DNA from: Desulforamulus reducens MI-1
GTDB taxonomy: Bacteria; Bacillota; Desulfotomaculia; Desulfotomaculales; Desulfotomaculaceae
DNA length: 64,000 bases
Assembly: GCF_000016165.1 (NCBI RefSeq)
Contig: NC_009253.1
Location: forward strand, 1-64,000
Direction: 5' to 3'
In this document: positions 50,219-59,414 of the stretch, in pieces
Layout: the number at the start of each line of letters is the position of its first letter
Numbering within the stretch: position 1 is the first letter of the stretch
Notes under the pieces: generated by a model
Seen by the model: the letters and a program-made list of their open reading frames with translations, nothing else
Database searches by the model: none
Told to the model about the DNA's origin: nothing
Made by a program: the position numbers and the translations under genes

Positions 50219-50252
50219 GCTGTCTGTATTATACAGACAGCCTTTGTTTTTT
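50219..50252 (+). terminator. Terminator after SRP RNA
   Basis: Perfect 10-bp stem GCTGTCTGTA/TACAGACAGC with loop TTA, followed by CTTTGTTTTTT. Confidence 0.95.
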
Positions 50253-50451
50253 ACAGCGAGTTGGTGTCTGCTGTTTTTTTATATATGTATAAAAACTGAA
50301 GGATGTTGACAACCCATGAAATTAGATTTATGGGGAAGCTCGTAGTCAGCGGTTGTCCATGAATATGTCATTAAACGGTAGATTTATTAAGAAAATCTAT
50401 ATATAATAGTTTTTAATTTAATTAACTGGCGAATCATTAGGAGGTGTACAA

Positions 50452-52116
50452 ATGGAAATTAAAGTTTTGCTAGAGGGAGACCAGTCCTTTGAAGTTTCTC
50501 AAGGTACACCGGTAATGGAACTATTAAAGATTCGACACAAAGAAGGCTCTGTTCCGGTTGTTGCTGCCTTTATTGACAATGTACTAAAGGATTTAAGAAC
50601 CCCGTTAACTTCTGATTGCCATGTAAGATTTGTGGATTTAACTATGCCAGAGGGAGTTCGTGTTTATAGACGCAGTGTAACAGCGTTGTTGATGCGGGCT
50701 ATTTCAGAAATTCTGCCAGGAAGTAATGCAGTAATACAACACTCCCTAGGTAATGGGATTTATGGAGAAATCCATTACGACCGACCACTAAAGGATAAGG
50801 ACATTGCCAGAATAGAAAGACAAATGCACTATATTATCGAAGCAGATGAACCGTGGGTTTTAATGAATCTTAAAAAAGAGGACGCTGAGCGACTTCTTAC
50901 AGAGGCTGGACAAACCGAAAAGATTCAGTTGCTTCATTACCTTCCGAAAGAGGAAATAGAACTCTACTCCTGTGGAGGATATTACGACCTTTGCCACGGG
51001 GCACTGGTGCCCAGCACAGGGATATTAAAGAATTTCCGACTACGCTTTTATTTACCCGGATTTATCCTAGAGCTGCCCAATCTGGAAAGCCCCAGCAAAA
51101 TTCCCCCCTATATTGAGCAGGGGAAGTTGGCTAATATTCATTTTGAGGCCAAAAAGTGGGCCAATATCCTTAAGGTTAACAATGTGGTCTCTTTAAATGA
51201 TGTAGTTACCAAGGGGGATGTGGGAAATTTAATTCGGGTATCTGAGGCCTTTCACGAGAAAAAAATTGGCGAGATTGCTGATCAGATCAGTGACAATATT
51301 GATCGTATTCGTATTGTGTTAATTGCTGGCCCCTCATCATCAGGTAAAACATCATTTGCCCAGCGGTTATCCACTCAATTGCAGGTTAACGGCATTCGTC
51401 CGGTGGCTATCTCCTTGGATGATTACTTTGTTGACAGAGAAATGACACCCAGGGACGAAGAGGGAAACTATGATTTTGAGAGCATCTTTTCCATTGATAT
51501 TGCACTATTCAACGATCACTTAATCAAATTAATACAAGGTGAAGAAATAGAATTACCGTATTTTAATTTCAAAACAGGAAAGCGTGAATATCATGGAGAA
51601 CGCCTGCAGTTAGGTTCCGCAGATTTGCTTGTGGTCGAGGGGATTCACGGTTTAAATGATATGTTAACTAGTTCCATTCCCAAGGGGCGGAAATTCAAAA
51701 TATATGTCAGTGCCTTAACCCAGATTAATCTCGATAACCAAAACCGTATTCCCACCACGGATGTTCGGCTGTTACGACGTATAGCCAGGGATCAGCGTTG
51801 CCGGGGACGCTCTGCTGGTGAAACCATCTCCATGTGGTCTTCCGTACGGCGGGGGGAAGAAAAAAATATTTTTCCCTTTCAAGAAAGTGCCGATGTCATG
51901 TTTAATTCAGCCTTACCCTACGAACTGGCTGTTTTAAAGAGTGTGGTTGAGCCTCACTTAAAACAAATAACACCCGAGTACCCCGAGTATGCGGAAGCCC
52001 AGCGTTTGCTTGACTTTGTCAGTTATTTTGCTCCCTTAGGGCCAGACGAGGTACCCTTGAATTCTATTGTAAGGGAGTTTATTGGTGGTAGTTGTTTTGT
52101 TGGCACAGTAAGGTAA
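50452..52116 (+). CDS. TGS / threonyl-synthetase-like / uridine-kinase-like fusion protein
   Basis: A 554-residue protein in three parts: an N-terminal TGS-like domain (residues 1-65, IKVLLEGDQSFEVSQGTPVME), a domain like the second additional domain of threonyl-tRNA synthetase (about 80-200, with YYDLCHGALVPSTG) and a C-terminal uridine-kinase-type P-loop kinase (LIAGPSSSGKTSFAQRL near 290, LDDYFVDR, VVEGIHGLND). The family is common in Clostridia and is often annotated as uridine kinase; its true substrate is not known. GGAGGTG precedes ATG 50452. It is a single-gene unit between SRP RNA and dnaX. Confidence 0.85.
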   Translation: MEIKVLLEGDQSFEVSQGTPVMELLKIRHKEGSVPVVAAFIDNVLKDLRTPLTSDCHVRFVDLTMPEGVRVYRRSVTALLMRAISEILPGSNAVIQHSLGNGIYGEIHYDRPLKDKDIARIERQMHYIIEADEPWVLMNLKKEDAERLLTEAGQTEKIQLLHYLPKEEIELYSCGGYYDLCHGALVPSTGILKNFRLRFYLPGFILELPNLESPSKIPPYIEQGKLANIHFEAKKWANILKVNNVVSLNDVVTKGDVGNLIRVSEAFHEKKIGEIADQISDNIDRIRIVLIAGPSSSGKTSFAQRLSTQLQVNGIRPVAISLDDYFVDREMTPRDEEGNYDFESIFSIDIALFNDHLIKLIQGEEIELPYFNFKTGKREYHGERLQLGSADLLVVEGIHGLNDMLTSSIPKGRKFKIYVSALTQINLDNQNRIPTTDVRLLRRIARDQRCRGRSAGETISMWSSVRRGEEKNIFPFQESADVMFNSALPYELAVLKSVVEPHLKQITPEYPEYAEAQRLLDFVSYFAPLGPDEVPLNSIVREFIGGSCFVGTVR

Positions 52117-52130
52117 TATAAAGAAAAGAA

Positions 52131-52161
52131 GCACCCTCAAGCAATGCTTGAGGGTGTGCTG
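52131..52161 (+). terminator. Hairpin after the kinase-like gene
   Basis: Stem CACCCTCAAGCA/TGCTTGAGGGTG with almost no loop; no strong T-run follows. Confidence 0.6.
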
Positions 52162-52516
52162 TTAACGTAATAATTTACGGAGCTGAATATGTTTTCAGGG
52201 GTATAATCGGTGCAGCGGGATACAGCAATGGTTACAGGATGCTTCAAAAACCTATCTCCCTTCAAAAACGGATTTTCACTTTGGTTATCATTATATTACA
52301 ATATATTATAGCCCCGTTTTAGGGCATAAAGGCGATAAAAGAATATTCAATGTCAGTGGCTTTTAATAATGAAATCTCTTTTCCTGCTTTCCAACAGTCT
52401 AAAAAATGCCCAAAGTTTTCTTCCTGTTTTTAAATTGTATGGAAATAACCTGTTAAAAAGGAAATGAGTATTAAAGGGCGAAACAATATGGAAGAATATA
52501 ATGAGGTGTGTTTAGC
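52162..52516. other. Intergenic stretch before dnaX
   Basis: About 355 bases. A small hairpin GCCCCGTTTTAGGGC is at 52310-52324, otherwise nothing recognised. The dnaX promoter is probably in the AT-rich part at 52280-52450, but I cannot name it. Confidence 0.5.
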
Positions 52517-54139
52517 TTGGCATATAAGGCGTTATACCGAACCTGGCGACCGCAATATTTTAGCGATATTGTGGGGCAACGGCACATTACAAGGACTTTA
52601 CAGAATGCTTTATTACAAGATAAAGTGGCCCATGCTTATCTTTTCTGTGGTCCCAGGGGAACGGGGAAAACCACAACTGCAAAGGTATTGGCAAAGGCTT
52701 TAAATTGCCTCGTCCCCACCAGCGGAGAACCCTGCAATGACTGTGAGAATTGCAGGGCTGTCAATGAGGGTAATTCTGTGGATGTGGTGGAGATCGACGC
52801 TGCTTCCAACCGGGGTATTGATGAAATTCGTGATCTAAGGGAAAAGGTTAAATTTGCCCCTTCTACTGGGGAAAAAAAGGTATATATTATTGATGAAGTT
52901 CATATGCTTACGGATCAAGCCTTTAATGCCCTATTAAAGACCCTGGAGGAACCACCGTCCCACGTTGTCTTTGTACTGGCAACCACCGAAGCCCACAAGG
53001 TACCGGTTACTATTCTCTCCCGATGCCAGCGATTTGATTTTCGCCGCATTAAACCCGACGAAATGGTAGGAAGATTGCAAGAGGTTGCTCAAGGTGCAAA
53101 TATTGAAGTGGAAGAAGAAGCACTTCAATTGATCGCCAAGGCAGCAGAAGGGGGGTTGCGGGATGCCCTGAGTATATTGGATCAGGGTGCAGCCTTTGCC
53201 GAGAAAACCGTCACAACCGAAGATATTCATAGCATACTAGGTACGGTAAAGCAGGATATTTTGGTCAAAATGACCCATTGTTTAGCAGAAGGAAAGGCCG
53301 GGGAGGCCTTAAAATTGGTGGCCGAAATATCAAACCGGGGCAAGGACCTTAGACTTTTTGGCCGTGAAATGACTTCTTTTTTAAGAGGTCTATTGGTGGA
53401 AGGGATTGAAGGACGTCATACAGGTATTGGCAATGAAACGCTTTTTAGTATATTACAAGTACTGGTCCAAGCGGAGCAAGAGATGAAATGGAGTTCTCAA
53501 CCGGCTTTAGTCTTAGAGTTGGCCTTAGTAAAGGCTGCACGACCGGAAATTGCAGGTACCACTGAAGCATTATCCCGAAGGGTTGCTGAATTGGAAAAAC
53601 GTCTTGAGCAGGGCGTGGTGATTACAGCCCCGCGGGAAACAGTAGCACAGGTGGAAGAGAGAACCCTAGGGGTGAATAAGCAGGCCCAACCGGATCAAAC
53701 AAAAATTTCGGAGCCGGTAGAAGCAGTTACTTCGGAACCACTGGTTATGGCTAAGACTCCTATTGCCAGCGACTCTGCAACTGCTGAAAAAATTAAAAAG
53801 AACTGGCCAGCCCTAATGAAAGGTATTAAAGAAGGCAAGAAGATGCCCCTTTGGTCCCTACTAAACAGCCACCAGCCAGATTTGGAAGTACAGGGTCATA
53901 CTCTGATAATGTATTTTCAGGAAGACTTTGATATGAGGACAGCCGATAAACCAGAGTACAGAAAATATATGGAGTGGCTGCTGGGTAAGCACTTTGATGG
54001 ACAGTGGGAGGTACGCTGTGTGCATGGAAAAAAGTCCATGCCTAGATCGGCGCCGACACCTGAGAACGACCCGGTCTATACAGAGGCAGTCCGTATTTTT
54101 GGCAAGGATATCGTATATCTGGAAAATGACCCCGACTAG
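52517..54139 (+). CDS. dnaX: DNA polymerase III subunit gamma/tau
   Basis: DnaX is the motor of the clamp loader that places DnaN (also in this window) on DNA. The 540-residue protein has Walker A GPRGTGKTTTA (near residue 45), a zinc module CLVPTSGEPCNDCENC, Walker B VYIIDEVHML and the sensor motif SRCQRFDFRR. The C-terminal third is a Glu/Lys-rich linker and a tau-like domain. TTG 52517 (MAYKALYRTWRP) is preferred because TGAGGTG is nine bases upstream; GTG 52508 lies on that site. ybaB and recR follow as in Bacillus. Confidence 0.96.
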   Translation: MAYKALYRTWRPQYFSDIVGQRHITRTLQNALLQDKVAHAYLFCGPRGTGKTTTAKVLAKALNCLVPTSGEPCNDCENCRAVNEGNSVDVVEIDAASNRGIDEIRDLREKVKFAPSTGEKKVYIIDEVHMLTDQAFNALLKTLEEPPSHVVFVLATTEAHKVPVTILSRCQRFDFRRIKPDEMVGRLQEVAQGANIEVEEEALQLIAKAAEGGLRDALSILDQGAAFAEKTVTTEDIHSILGTVKQDILVKMTHCLAEGKAGEALKLVAEISNRGKDLRLFGREMTSFLRGLLVEGIEGRHTGIGNETLFSILQVLVQAEQEMKWSSQPALVLELALVKAARPEIAGTTEALSRRVAELEKRLEQGVVITAPRETVAQVEERTLGVNKQAQPDQTKISEPVEAVTSEPLVMAKTPIASDSATAEKIKKNWPALMKGIKEGKKMPLWSLLNSHQPDLEVQGHTLIMYFQEDFDMRTADKPEYRKYMEWLLGKHFDGQWEVRCVHGKKSMPRSAPTPENDPVYTEAVRIFGKDIVYLENDPD

Positions 54140-54178
54140 ACCCTTAGGGGGCAGAATATAAAGGAGGAACTGAAAATT

Positions 54179-54496
54179 ATGATGGGTGGAAATATGAACA
54201 AAATGATGAAGCAGGTTCAAAAGATGCAGCAGGATATGGCTAAAATGCAAGAGGAACTGGGAAACCGTACGGTGGAAACCACTGCCGGTGGCGGTGTGGT
54301 AAAAGTTGTGGCCAGCGGTAAACAAGAAATTATCAGCATTACCATCAAGCCGGAGGCTGTTGATCCAGATGATGTGGAAATGCTGCAAGATTTACTGATC
54401 ACTGCGGTGAATGATGCCCTTCGTCAATCCCAGGAAATGGTGGCTAAGGAAATGGGCAAATTGACTGGTGGTCTGAATATACCGGGGCTGTTCTAA
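54179..54496 (+). CDS. YbaB/EbfC-family nucleoid-associated protein
   Basis: A 105-residue DNA-binding protein that forms dimers. The start is Met-rich ([18 protein letters not shown]), as usual for the family, followed by [17 protein letters not shown] and the helical C-terminus. AAGGAGGAA precedes ATG 54179. It sits between dnaX and recR, a near-universal arrangement. Confidence 0.95.
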   Translation: MMGGNMNKMMKQVQKMQQDMAKMQEELGNRTVETTAGGGVVKVVASGKQEIISITIKPEAVDPDDVEMLQDLLITAVNDALRQSQEMVAKEMGKLTGGLNIPGLF

Positions 54497-54535
54497 TAGG
54501 TAGTTCTTTGGGTCAGGCCGTTAGCCATTAGTGTT
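54491..54535 (+). repeat. Degenerate repeat after ybaB
   Basis: TAGGTAGTTCTTTGGGTCA followed by heptads GCCGTTA and GCCATTA. The first 25 bases recur with one or two changes at 55412-55437 after recR. Confidence 0.65.
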
Positions 54536-54627
54536 GGTATTAAAATAATATAAAGCTAAAGGTTGATAGCTTAAGATAGATGGCAGAACTTAAACCAATA
54601 GTTTGATTAATAAGTATTTCTCTGAGG

Positions 54628-54720
54628 TCAGGCGTTAGTCTTTGGACATCGACTGTCGGCTTTTAAAAAATATAAAAAAGCCGAAGGCTGATGGCTGAGG
54701 GCCGATGGCTGGACCCTAAA
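54628..54720. repeat. Heptad palindromic repeat before recR
   Basis: An imperfect palindrome from GGTCAGGCG to GGCTGGACC. The right half is an array of seven-base units (GCCGAAG, GCTGATG, GCTGAGG, GCCGATG, GCTGGAC). The centre is TTTTAAAAAATATAAAAAA. Confidence 0.65.
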
Positions 54721-54737
54721 GCGAGGCTGATATACAC

Positions 54738-55340
54738 ATGTTGTACTACTCCGGGCCGGTGGCCAGGCTGGTAGATGAATTTGCCAAGCTGCCGGGAATT
54801 GGGCCCAAGACTGCCCAAAGACTGGCCTTTCATGTTTTAAATTCACCGCCGGAGCTGGCACAGGGGCTGGCGAAAGCCCTAGTTGAAGTGAGGCAATCAA
54901 TAAAACGCTGTTCCCTTTGTTGTAATCTAACAGATGAAGACCCCTGTTCTATCTGTCAGGATACCACCAGAAACAGTAACTTGCTATGTGTAGTGGAGGA
55001 ACCAAGGGATGTCATTGCCATGGAAAAAGCCCGAGGGTATCGGGGGTATTATCATGTTCTGCACGGAGCAATTTCACCAATGGAAGGGATACGTCCAGAG
55101 GACTTAACCATAAAGGAACTTCTACATCGTTTACAGAATGGTGATATACAGGAGGTTATTTTAGCAGCCAATTCGGATGTGGAAGGAGAAACCACAGCCC
55201 TTTACTTGGCTAGACTATTAAAACCTCTGGGTGTAAAAGTTACTCGCATTGCCCATGGCATTCCTGTGGGCTCGGACCTTGAATATGCCGATGCCATGAC
55301 CTTGAATAAGGCATTGGAGGGCCGTGGTGAATTTGGATAA
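54738..55340 (+). CDS. recR: Recombination protein RecR
   Basis: RecR forms a ring that with RecO and RecF loads RecA at gaps. The 200-residue protein has a helix-hairpin-helix start ([18 protein letters not shown] in essence [12 protein letters not shown]), a zinc finger CSLCCNL...CSIC, and a TOPRIM domain with [14 protein letters not shown] and [13 protein letters not shown]. No good ribosome binding site is visible before ATG 54738, which lies just after the heptad repeat. The stop is followed by a terminator. Confidence 0.96.
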   Translation: MLYYSGPVARLVDEFAKLPGIGPKTAQRLAFHVLNSPPELAQGLAKALVEVRQSIKRCSLCCNLTDEDPCSICQDTTRNSNLLCVVEEPRDVIAMEKARGYRGYYHVLHGAISPMEGIRPEDLTIKELLHRLQNGDIQEVILAANSDVEGETTALYLARLLKPLGVKVTRIAHGIPVGSDLEYADAMTLNKALEGRGEFG

Positions 55341-55383
55341 AAGTCTCCTAACCATTAGAAAACATTGTCATAAAGTTTGTCTA

Positions 55384-55413
55384 AACCCCCTATATATAGC
55401 TAGGGGGGTTTTT
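55384..55413 (+). terminator. Terminator after recR
   Basis: AACCCCCTA pairs with TAGGGGGGTT, then TTTTTC. Confidence 0.9.
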
Positions 55414-55560
55414 CTTATAGGTAGTTCTTTGGGGTCAAGCTGTCAGCCCTCAGCCGTCAGCTTAAGGAGCATTAGGAGAGGTCCTTGTGCCATGGGCCAT
55501 AGGCCTTGGGCTTTTTGATGCATGTTTTGCTAGGGGTCTTTAGCCCATGGCCCATGGACA
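55412..55560. repeat. Heptad palindromic repeats between recR and bofA
   Basis: Begins with a near copy of the 25-base unit at 54491, then CAGCCCTCAGCCGTCAGC, then two inverted GCCATGG arrays (GTGCCATGGGCCATAGGCC and AGCCCATGGCCCATGGAC) that can pair. The repeat ends 6 bases before the bofA ribosome binding site. Confidence 0.65.
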
Positions 55561-55580
55561 AATATAAGGAGGGGTTTGCT

Positions 55581-55844
55581 TTGGAATGGAAAACCATTGT
55601 GCTTAGTTTGCTGGGCCTTTTTGGTTTATACCTTTTTGGGACAATCTTTGCTCGACCGCTGGTCCTACTTGGCAAATTGGGGTTATCACTGGTTGTTGGC
55701 GGGGTATTACTGGCCCTAGTAAACTTTGTTTGCAGCGGGCTGGGAATTCATATTGCAATGAATCCCGTTACACTGATCACTGCGGGTATTTTACAAATCC
55801 CGGGAATTGTACTTCTAGTACTGGCAAATTACGTAGTTCTTTAA
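55581..55844 (+). CDS. bofA: BofA-like inhibitor of pro-sigma-K processing
   Basis: BofA is an integral membrane protein that holds back the SpoIVFB protease in the mother cell until the forespore signals. The 87-residue protein is almost wholly hydrophobic with two to three segments, typical size and composition. The start is TTG 55581 after AAGGAGGGG; an apparent N-terminal extension from 55506 would be encoded by the heptad repeat and is not credible. The place after recR matches Bacillus. It indicates an endospore former. Confidence 0.88.
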   Translation: MEWKTIVLSLLGLFGLYLFGTIFARPLVLLGKLGLSLVVGGVLLALVNFVCSGLGIHIAMNPVTLITAGILQIPGIVLLVLANYVVL

Positions 55845-56187
55845 TTTGATTGATAATTATATCAAATAAATAGAAAGATATTTATTTTTGCATCAATTAG
55901 AACTTTCATCCCTTCAGGGTGCTCTGTGGAGGAATTGAGCAACTCTTATAGGCTTTAAAAAACATTCTAAATGGGGTAATTTAGTCTTTTAAGAGAGATT
56001 TTAAACCTTTGGCCAGAGAATAAAAATAACACTCGAACAGTGGAATAGCTTGTTGAATTGTGTAACAAATTATTGACTTATTAAATTCATGATATTATAC
56101 TGAAGGTAATAATCGGGATAAGAAATATCCCGGTTATTGTTATTTGTAGGTCTTTTAGGAATTTTCTGAAATGGGTAAACTAAGCCC
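55845..56187. other. Intergenic stretch after bofA
   Basis: About 340 bases, AT-rich. Apart from the promoter at 56073-56101 I see nothing. Confidence 0.5.
56073..56101 (+). promoter_or_regulatory. Promoter of the 2-oxoacid oxidoreductase operon
   Basis: TTGACT at 56073-56078 and TATACT at 56096-56101, spacer 17, ahead of the P-loop gene. Confidence 0.75.
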
Positions 56188-56880
56188 ATGAAAAAGAATG
56201 GAGGTGGGTTTGCCATCTCAGCTAGAATTGTTGAAGCATACGTTGGCGAGTACGCCAGTGGCAAAAGTGAAGTGGCTGTAAACCGAGCCCTAGAGATTGG
56301 CCGGAGCGGCCGCAAAGTTAATCTGGTGGACCTAGACATCGTAGAACCATGCTATACATTGCGTCCAATCAAAAAAGAGCTTGAAGAAAGCGGCCTCACA
56401 GTCATTGCTTGGGAAACCAAAGATACCGTTGGCCTAGGTGAAGCAGGAAATATTATTAAACCTGAAAGTAGATGGGCATTATATCGTGAGGGAGATGTAA
56501 TTCTTGACATCGGCTATGGTGTTGAAGGGGCTAAAACACTTAACCTTTTAGAGGGTGTCGATGAAACTCCGGAACTACAAATCTATGCAGTCCTAAATGC
56601 CAAAAGACCCATGACCTCAACTGTGCAGGAAATACTTGATTACATAAAGGAATTGGGGCCTATCCATGGGTTGATCAACAATACTCATCTGGGCGATGAA
56701 ACAACTCCAGAGGTTGTTCAGGAAGGCGCTCAGATCATAGGTGAAGTATCTAAAATTCTGGGGATCCCCGTAGTGGTCACCACTGCGGACCAGGAAGTTG
56801 CGAAGAAAATCGGCCAGGTGGATGGTATGGGTAACCCCGTACGACCGCTGACCCGGTATATGCCTCGAACTTTTTGGTAG
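56188..56880 (+). CDS. P-loop-like protein upstream of the oxidoreductase genes
   Basis: A 230-residue protein with a P-loop-like YVGEYASGKSEVAVNRAL near residue 20, then VNLVDLDIVEPCYTLRP and LDIGYGVEGAK, resembling the MinD/ParA-type nucleotide-binding fold. It could be an assembly or accessory factor for the iron-sulfur enzyme whose genes follow, but no function is known to me. The start is uncertain: ATG 56188 lacks a good ribosome binding site, while GGAGGTGG at 56200-56207 lies inside the frame without a standard start codon at the right distance. Confidence 0.7.
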   Translation: MKKNGGGFAISARIVEAYVGEYASGKSEVAVNRALEIGRSGRKVNLVDLDIVEPCYTLRPIKKELEESGLTVIAWETKDTVGLGEAGNIIKPESRWALYREGDVILDIGYGVEGAKTLNLLEGVDETPELQIYAVLNAKRPMTSTVQEILDYIKELGPIHGLINNTHLGDETTPEVVQEGAQIIGEVSKILGIPVVVTTADQEVAKKIGQVDGMGNPVRPLTRYMPRTFW

Positions 56881-56957
56881 GACAACCAGACCATCATACA
56901 CAAAAATGTTTTTGGAACCAAAGGGATCTAATTAATTCAGGAGGTGTGGTATCTCTC

Positions 56958-58043
56958 ATGTCCGAAAAACCCATTACCGGAGAAAAACGGGCGTTCATGA
57001 CTGGTAACGAGGTAGTTGCCTGGGCTTGTTTAGCAGCAGGTGCCGATATTATGTACGGCTATCCCATTACCCCGCAGAACGAAATTATGCACTACTGGAC
57101 CCGTCAAATCCCCAAGTATGGCCGTAAATTCCTGCAAACCGAAGACGAGCTGTCTGCTGGTTTTACCACAGTGGGTGGTGTTTTAGCAGGTCTGAAGGCT
57201 TTTACCGCCACCGCCGGTCCTGGTAACACACTGATGCAGGAACCCATGTCCATGGCTGAAATGATGCGACTGCCAGTCGTAACCATTGTTCAGCAGCGTG
57301 GTGGCCCGTCCACTGCGACAGTTATTTACTCCCAGCAGGAAGTTACTCTGACCACCCAAGGTGGTAACGGTGAGGGAATGCGTATTGTCTATTCCCCCAG
57401 CAACCACCAAGAACTGTTTGATTATACCATCAAAGCTTTCAATACCGCATGGAAATATCGTTTCCCCACCTTTGTGCTGGGCGATGGTTATCAAGCAAAA
57501 TTACGTGAATCTGTAACTCTGTATGATCCTGAAGAAAAAGGGATTGAAAGAGTACCCTCAGAGAAATATGTTGGTAAACCAGGAACTCCTGGTGTAGATC
57601 GCGAACCCGGACATTACCGTAACACCTATAACACCGAAGAAGAACTCTTTGAAGTGCTGCAACAACATTTTGCCGACTTCGAAAAAATGACTCCTGAAGT
57701 AGTAGAATATGCTCAGGACAATGTAGAAGATGCTGATCTGGTAATCGTAGCTCACGGTGTGGTTTTCCGTGGCGTACGGGATGCCGTAAAAGAATTAAGA
57801 GAAGCGGGCTACAAGGTAGGTTTCTTCCGTCCCATTACCCTCCGCCCCTTCCCTGCGGAGCAGCTCAAGGCCATTGCTAACAAAACCAAAAAACTGCTGA
57901 TTGCTGAGTCCGCCCAGGGTCAGTTGGCTAAACTGGTTAAGGATGCCATTTACGGTGCATCTGCTGAAATTGTACCTATGTTCCGTCCCGGTGTAGGTAT
58001 CACCACAGAACAAATTGTGGCAAAAGTTAAAGAGGTGCTCTAA
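56958..58043 (+). CDS. 2-oxoacid:ferredoxin oxidoreductase, alpha subunit
   Basis: Together with beta, gamma and delta subunits this enzyme oxidatively decarboxylates a 2-oxoacid to an acyl-CoA and reduces ferredoxin. The 361-residue alpha subunit has the N-terminal pyrimidine-binding domain (GNEVVAWACLAAGADIMYGYPITPQNEI in essence YGYPITPQNEI, ETEDELSAGF-like TEDELSAGF) and the central domain with VVAHGVVFRGVRDAV. ATG 56958 follows AGGAGGTG at 56940-56947; an upstream in-frame start at 56874 is not supported. Whether the substrate is 2-oxoglutarate, 2-oxoisovalerate or another acid cannot be decided from this sequence. Confidence 0.92.
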   Translation: MSEKPITGEKRAFMTGNEVVAWACLAAGADIMYGYPITPQNEIMHYWTRQIPKYGRKFLQTEDELSAGFTTVGGVLAGLKAFTATAGPGNTLMQEPMSMAEMMRLPVVTIVQQRGGPSTATVIYSQQEVTLTTQGGNGEGMRIVYSPSNHQELFDYTIKAFNTAWKYRFPTFVLGDGYQAKLRESVTLYDPEEKGIERVPSEKYVGKPGTPGVDREPGHYRNTYNTEEELFEVLQQHFADFEKMTPEVVEYAQDNVEDADLVIVAHGVVFRGVRDAVKELREAGYKVGFFRPITLRPFPAEQLKAIANKTKKLLIAESAQGQLAKLVKDAIYGASAEIVPMFRPGVGITTEQIVAKVKEVL

Positions 58044-58073
58044 GGTTTTTAAATTAAGGAGGGAGGTTCCAAC

Positions 58074-58847
58074 ATGTCTGTGTCTCCACAGCCTGCCATG
58101 CCTAAAAGCTGGCGTGTAGAAAGTAAGCCCCATAAATTCTGTCCCGGTTGCGGCCACGGCCTGGTATTAAAATGCCTGGGTGAAGCCATTGATGAACTGG
58201 GTATTCAAGATAAAGTCGTATTCGGATGTGACATTGGATGTTCTTTGCTGTCCTGGGATTTCTTCAACTGTGACAGTGTACAAACCCACCACGGTCGTAC
58301 CACCCCGGTAATGACCGGTATCAAGCGTGCAAATCCCGACGCGATCTGTGTAGCTTACATGGGTGATGGCGGCGGTTATGCCATTGGTATTGGCGGTATT
58401 GTTAACGCTGCTGCCCGTAACGAGAAAGTAACTGTACTGCTGGCCAACAACACCGTTTATGCCATGACCGGTGGTCAGATGTCCCCCTGTACCATGCCTG
58501 GACAAAAGGTTGAAACAGCTCCCTATGGACGTGACCCTGAAGCAACTGGTATGCCCACCCAGGGACCTGAAATGATCTCTGCCATCACTGGAGACGGTGC
58601 CTATGTTGCCCGCGGTACCACTTCTAACTTAAAGCAATTAAAGAGTTATATTAAAAAAGCGCTACAAAACCAAATGGAAGGCAACGGCTTCTCCTTCGTA
58701 GAAGCACTGGCTGGCTGTCCCACCAACTGGCGGACCAATGCTGAGAAGACCTGGGCCTTTATTGAAAAAGAAATGCCTCAGTACTATAAAGTAGGGGAAA
58801 AGAAAAATCCCTTTGAGGCTAAAAAGGAGGCTCAGCAGAATGGCTAA
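58074..58847 (+). CDS. 2-oxoacid:ferredoxin oxidoreductase, beta (TPP) subunit
   Basis: The 257-residue subunit binds thiamine diphosphate: GDGGGYAIGIGG...LLANNTVYAMTGGQ holds the GDG...NN motif. Near the N-terminus FCPGCGHGL supplies cysteines seen in KOR/VOR-type beta subunits. AGGAGGGAGG precedes ATG 58074. Its end overlaps the gamma gene by eight bases. Codon choice in this operon is rich in GTA, ACC and CGT, suggesting strong expression. Confidence 0.93.
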   Translation: MSVSPQPAMPKSWRVESKPHKFCPGCGHGLVLKCLGEAIDELGIQDKVVFGCDIGCSLLSWDFFNCDSVQTHHGRTTPVMTGIKRANPDAICVAYMGDGGGYAIGIGGIVNAAARNEKVTVLLANNTVYAMTGGQMSPCTMPGQKVETAPYGRDPEATGMPTQGPEMISAITGDGAYVARGTTSNLKQLKSYIKKALQNQMEGNGFSFVEALAGCPTNWRTNAEKTWAFIEKEMPQYYKVGEKKNPFEAKKEAQQNG

Positions 58848-59403
58848 AGCTGTAAAAATCTGCTTGGCCGGTGAAGGTGGCCAGGGTGTTCAATCCGTAG
58901 CAGAAATTCTTGCTGCTGCTGCCAATGCAGAGGGCCGCGAAGCACTCTACATTCCTAACTTTGGTGTTGAGCAGCGTGGTGGTGTATCCATCGCATATCT
59001 TCAGATTGCTGATAATGCAATTGGCGCTCCTAAATTTGACAAGGCAGATATTCTGGTTGCTTTAAGTGATCGGGCTGTACGTCGTTGCAAACAATATGTC
59101 GACGCCAATACCGTTTATGTATACGACACCAGCATCGAGGGTGTAGAAAAGGATGTTCCCCAGGAAGGTGAAGCTAAGAAGGTATTAGCTATTCCAGCCC
59201 TGGAAATTTCCAAAAACGAACTGCATCCCCGGGTGTTTAACATTCTGATCATGGGTGCTGTTATTGGTGCCACCGGAGTGATTCCTGTGGAAGCTGCCAA
59301 GGCTGCCATTGAAAAGAAATTGGGTTACAAATTTGAACAGAATCCTCAGCTGCGTGAACTGAACTTCAAGGCCATTGATCGCGGCATTGAGCTAATGAAA
59401 TAG
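58840..59403 (+). CDS. 2-oxoacid:ferredoxin oxidoreductase, gamma subunit
   Basis: A 187-residue subunit with the glycine-rich CoA/acceptor-binding start ICLAGEGGQGVQSVAEIL and the family segment VEQRGGVSIAYLQI. ATG 58840 overlaps the beta stop, and AAAAAGGAGG is just upstream inside the beta gene. An earlier start at 58813 would only add a tail encoded by that site. It is followed 11 bases later by the ferredoxin-like subunit. Confidence 0.93.
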   Translation: MAKAVKICLAGEGGQGVQSVAEILAAAANAEGREALYIPNFGVEQRGGVSIAYLQIADNAIGAPKFDKADILVALSDRAVRRCKQYVDANTVYVYDTSIEGVEKDVPQEGEAKKVLAIPALEISKNELHPRVFNILIMGAVIGATGVIPVEAAKAAIEKKLGYKFEQNPQLRELNFKAIDRGIELMK

Positions 59404-59414
59404 GGGGGGAAATC

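Noticed and set aside
54628-55560. Repeat arrays around recR considered as a CRISPR
   Set aside because: No regularly spaced identical repeats with unique spacers; units are contiguous 7-base words with drift, and no cas genes occur in the window.
55506-55580. N-terminal extension of BofA
   Set aside because: It would be encoded by the palindromic repeat; a TTG with a strong ribosome binding site at 55581 gives the normal family length.
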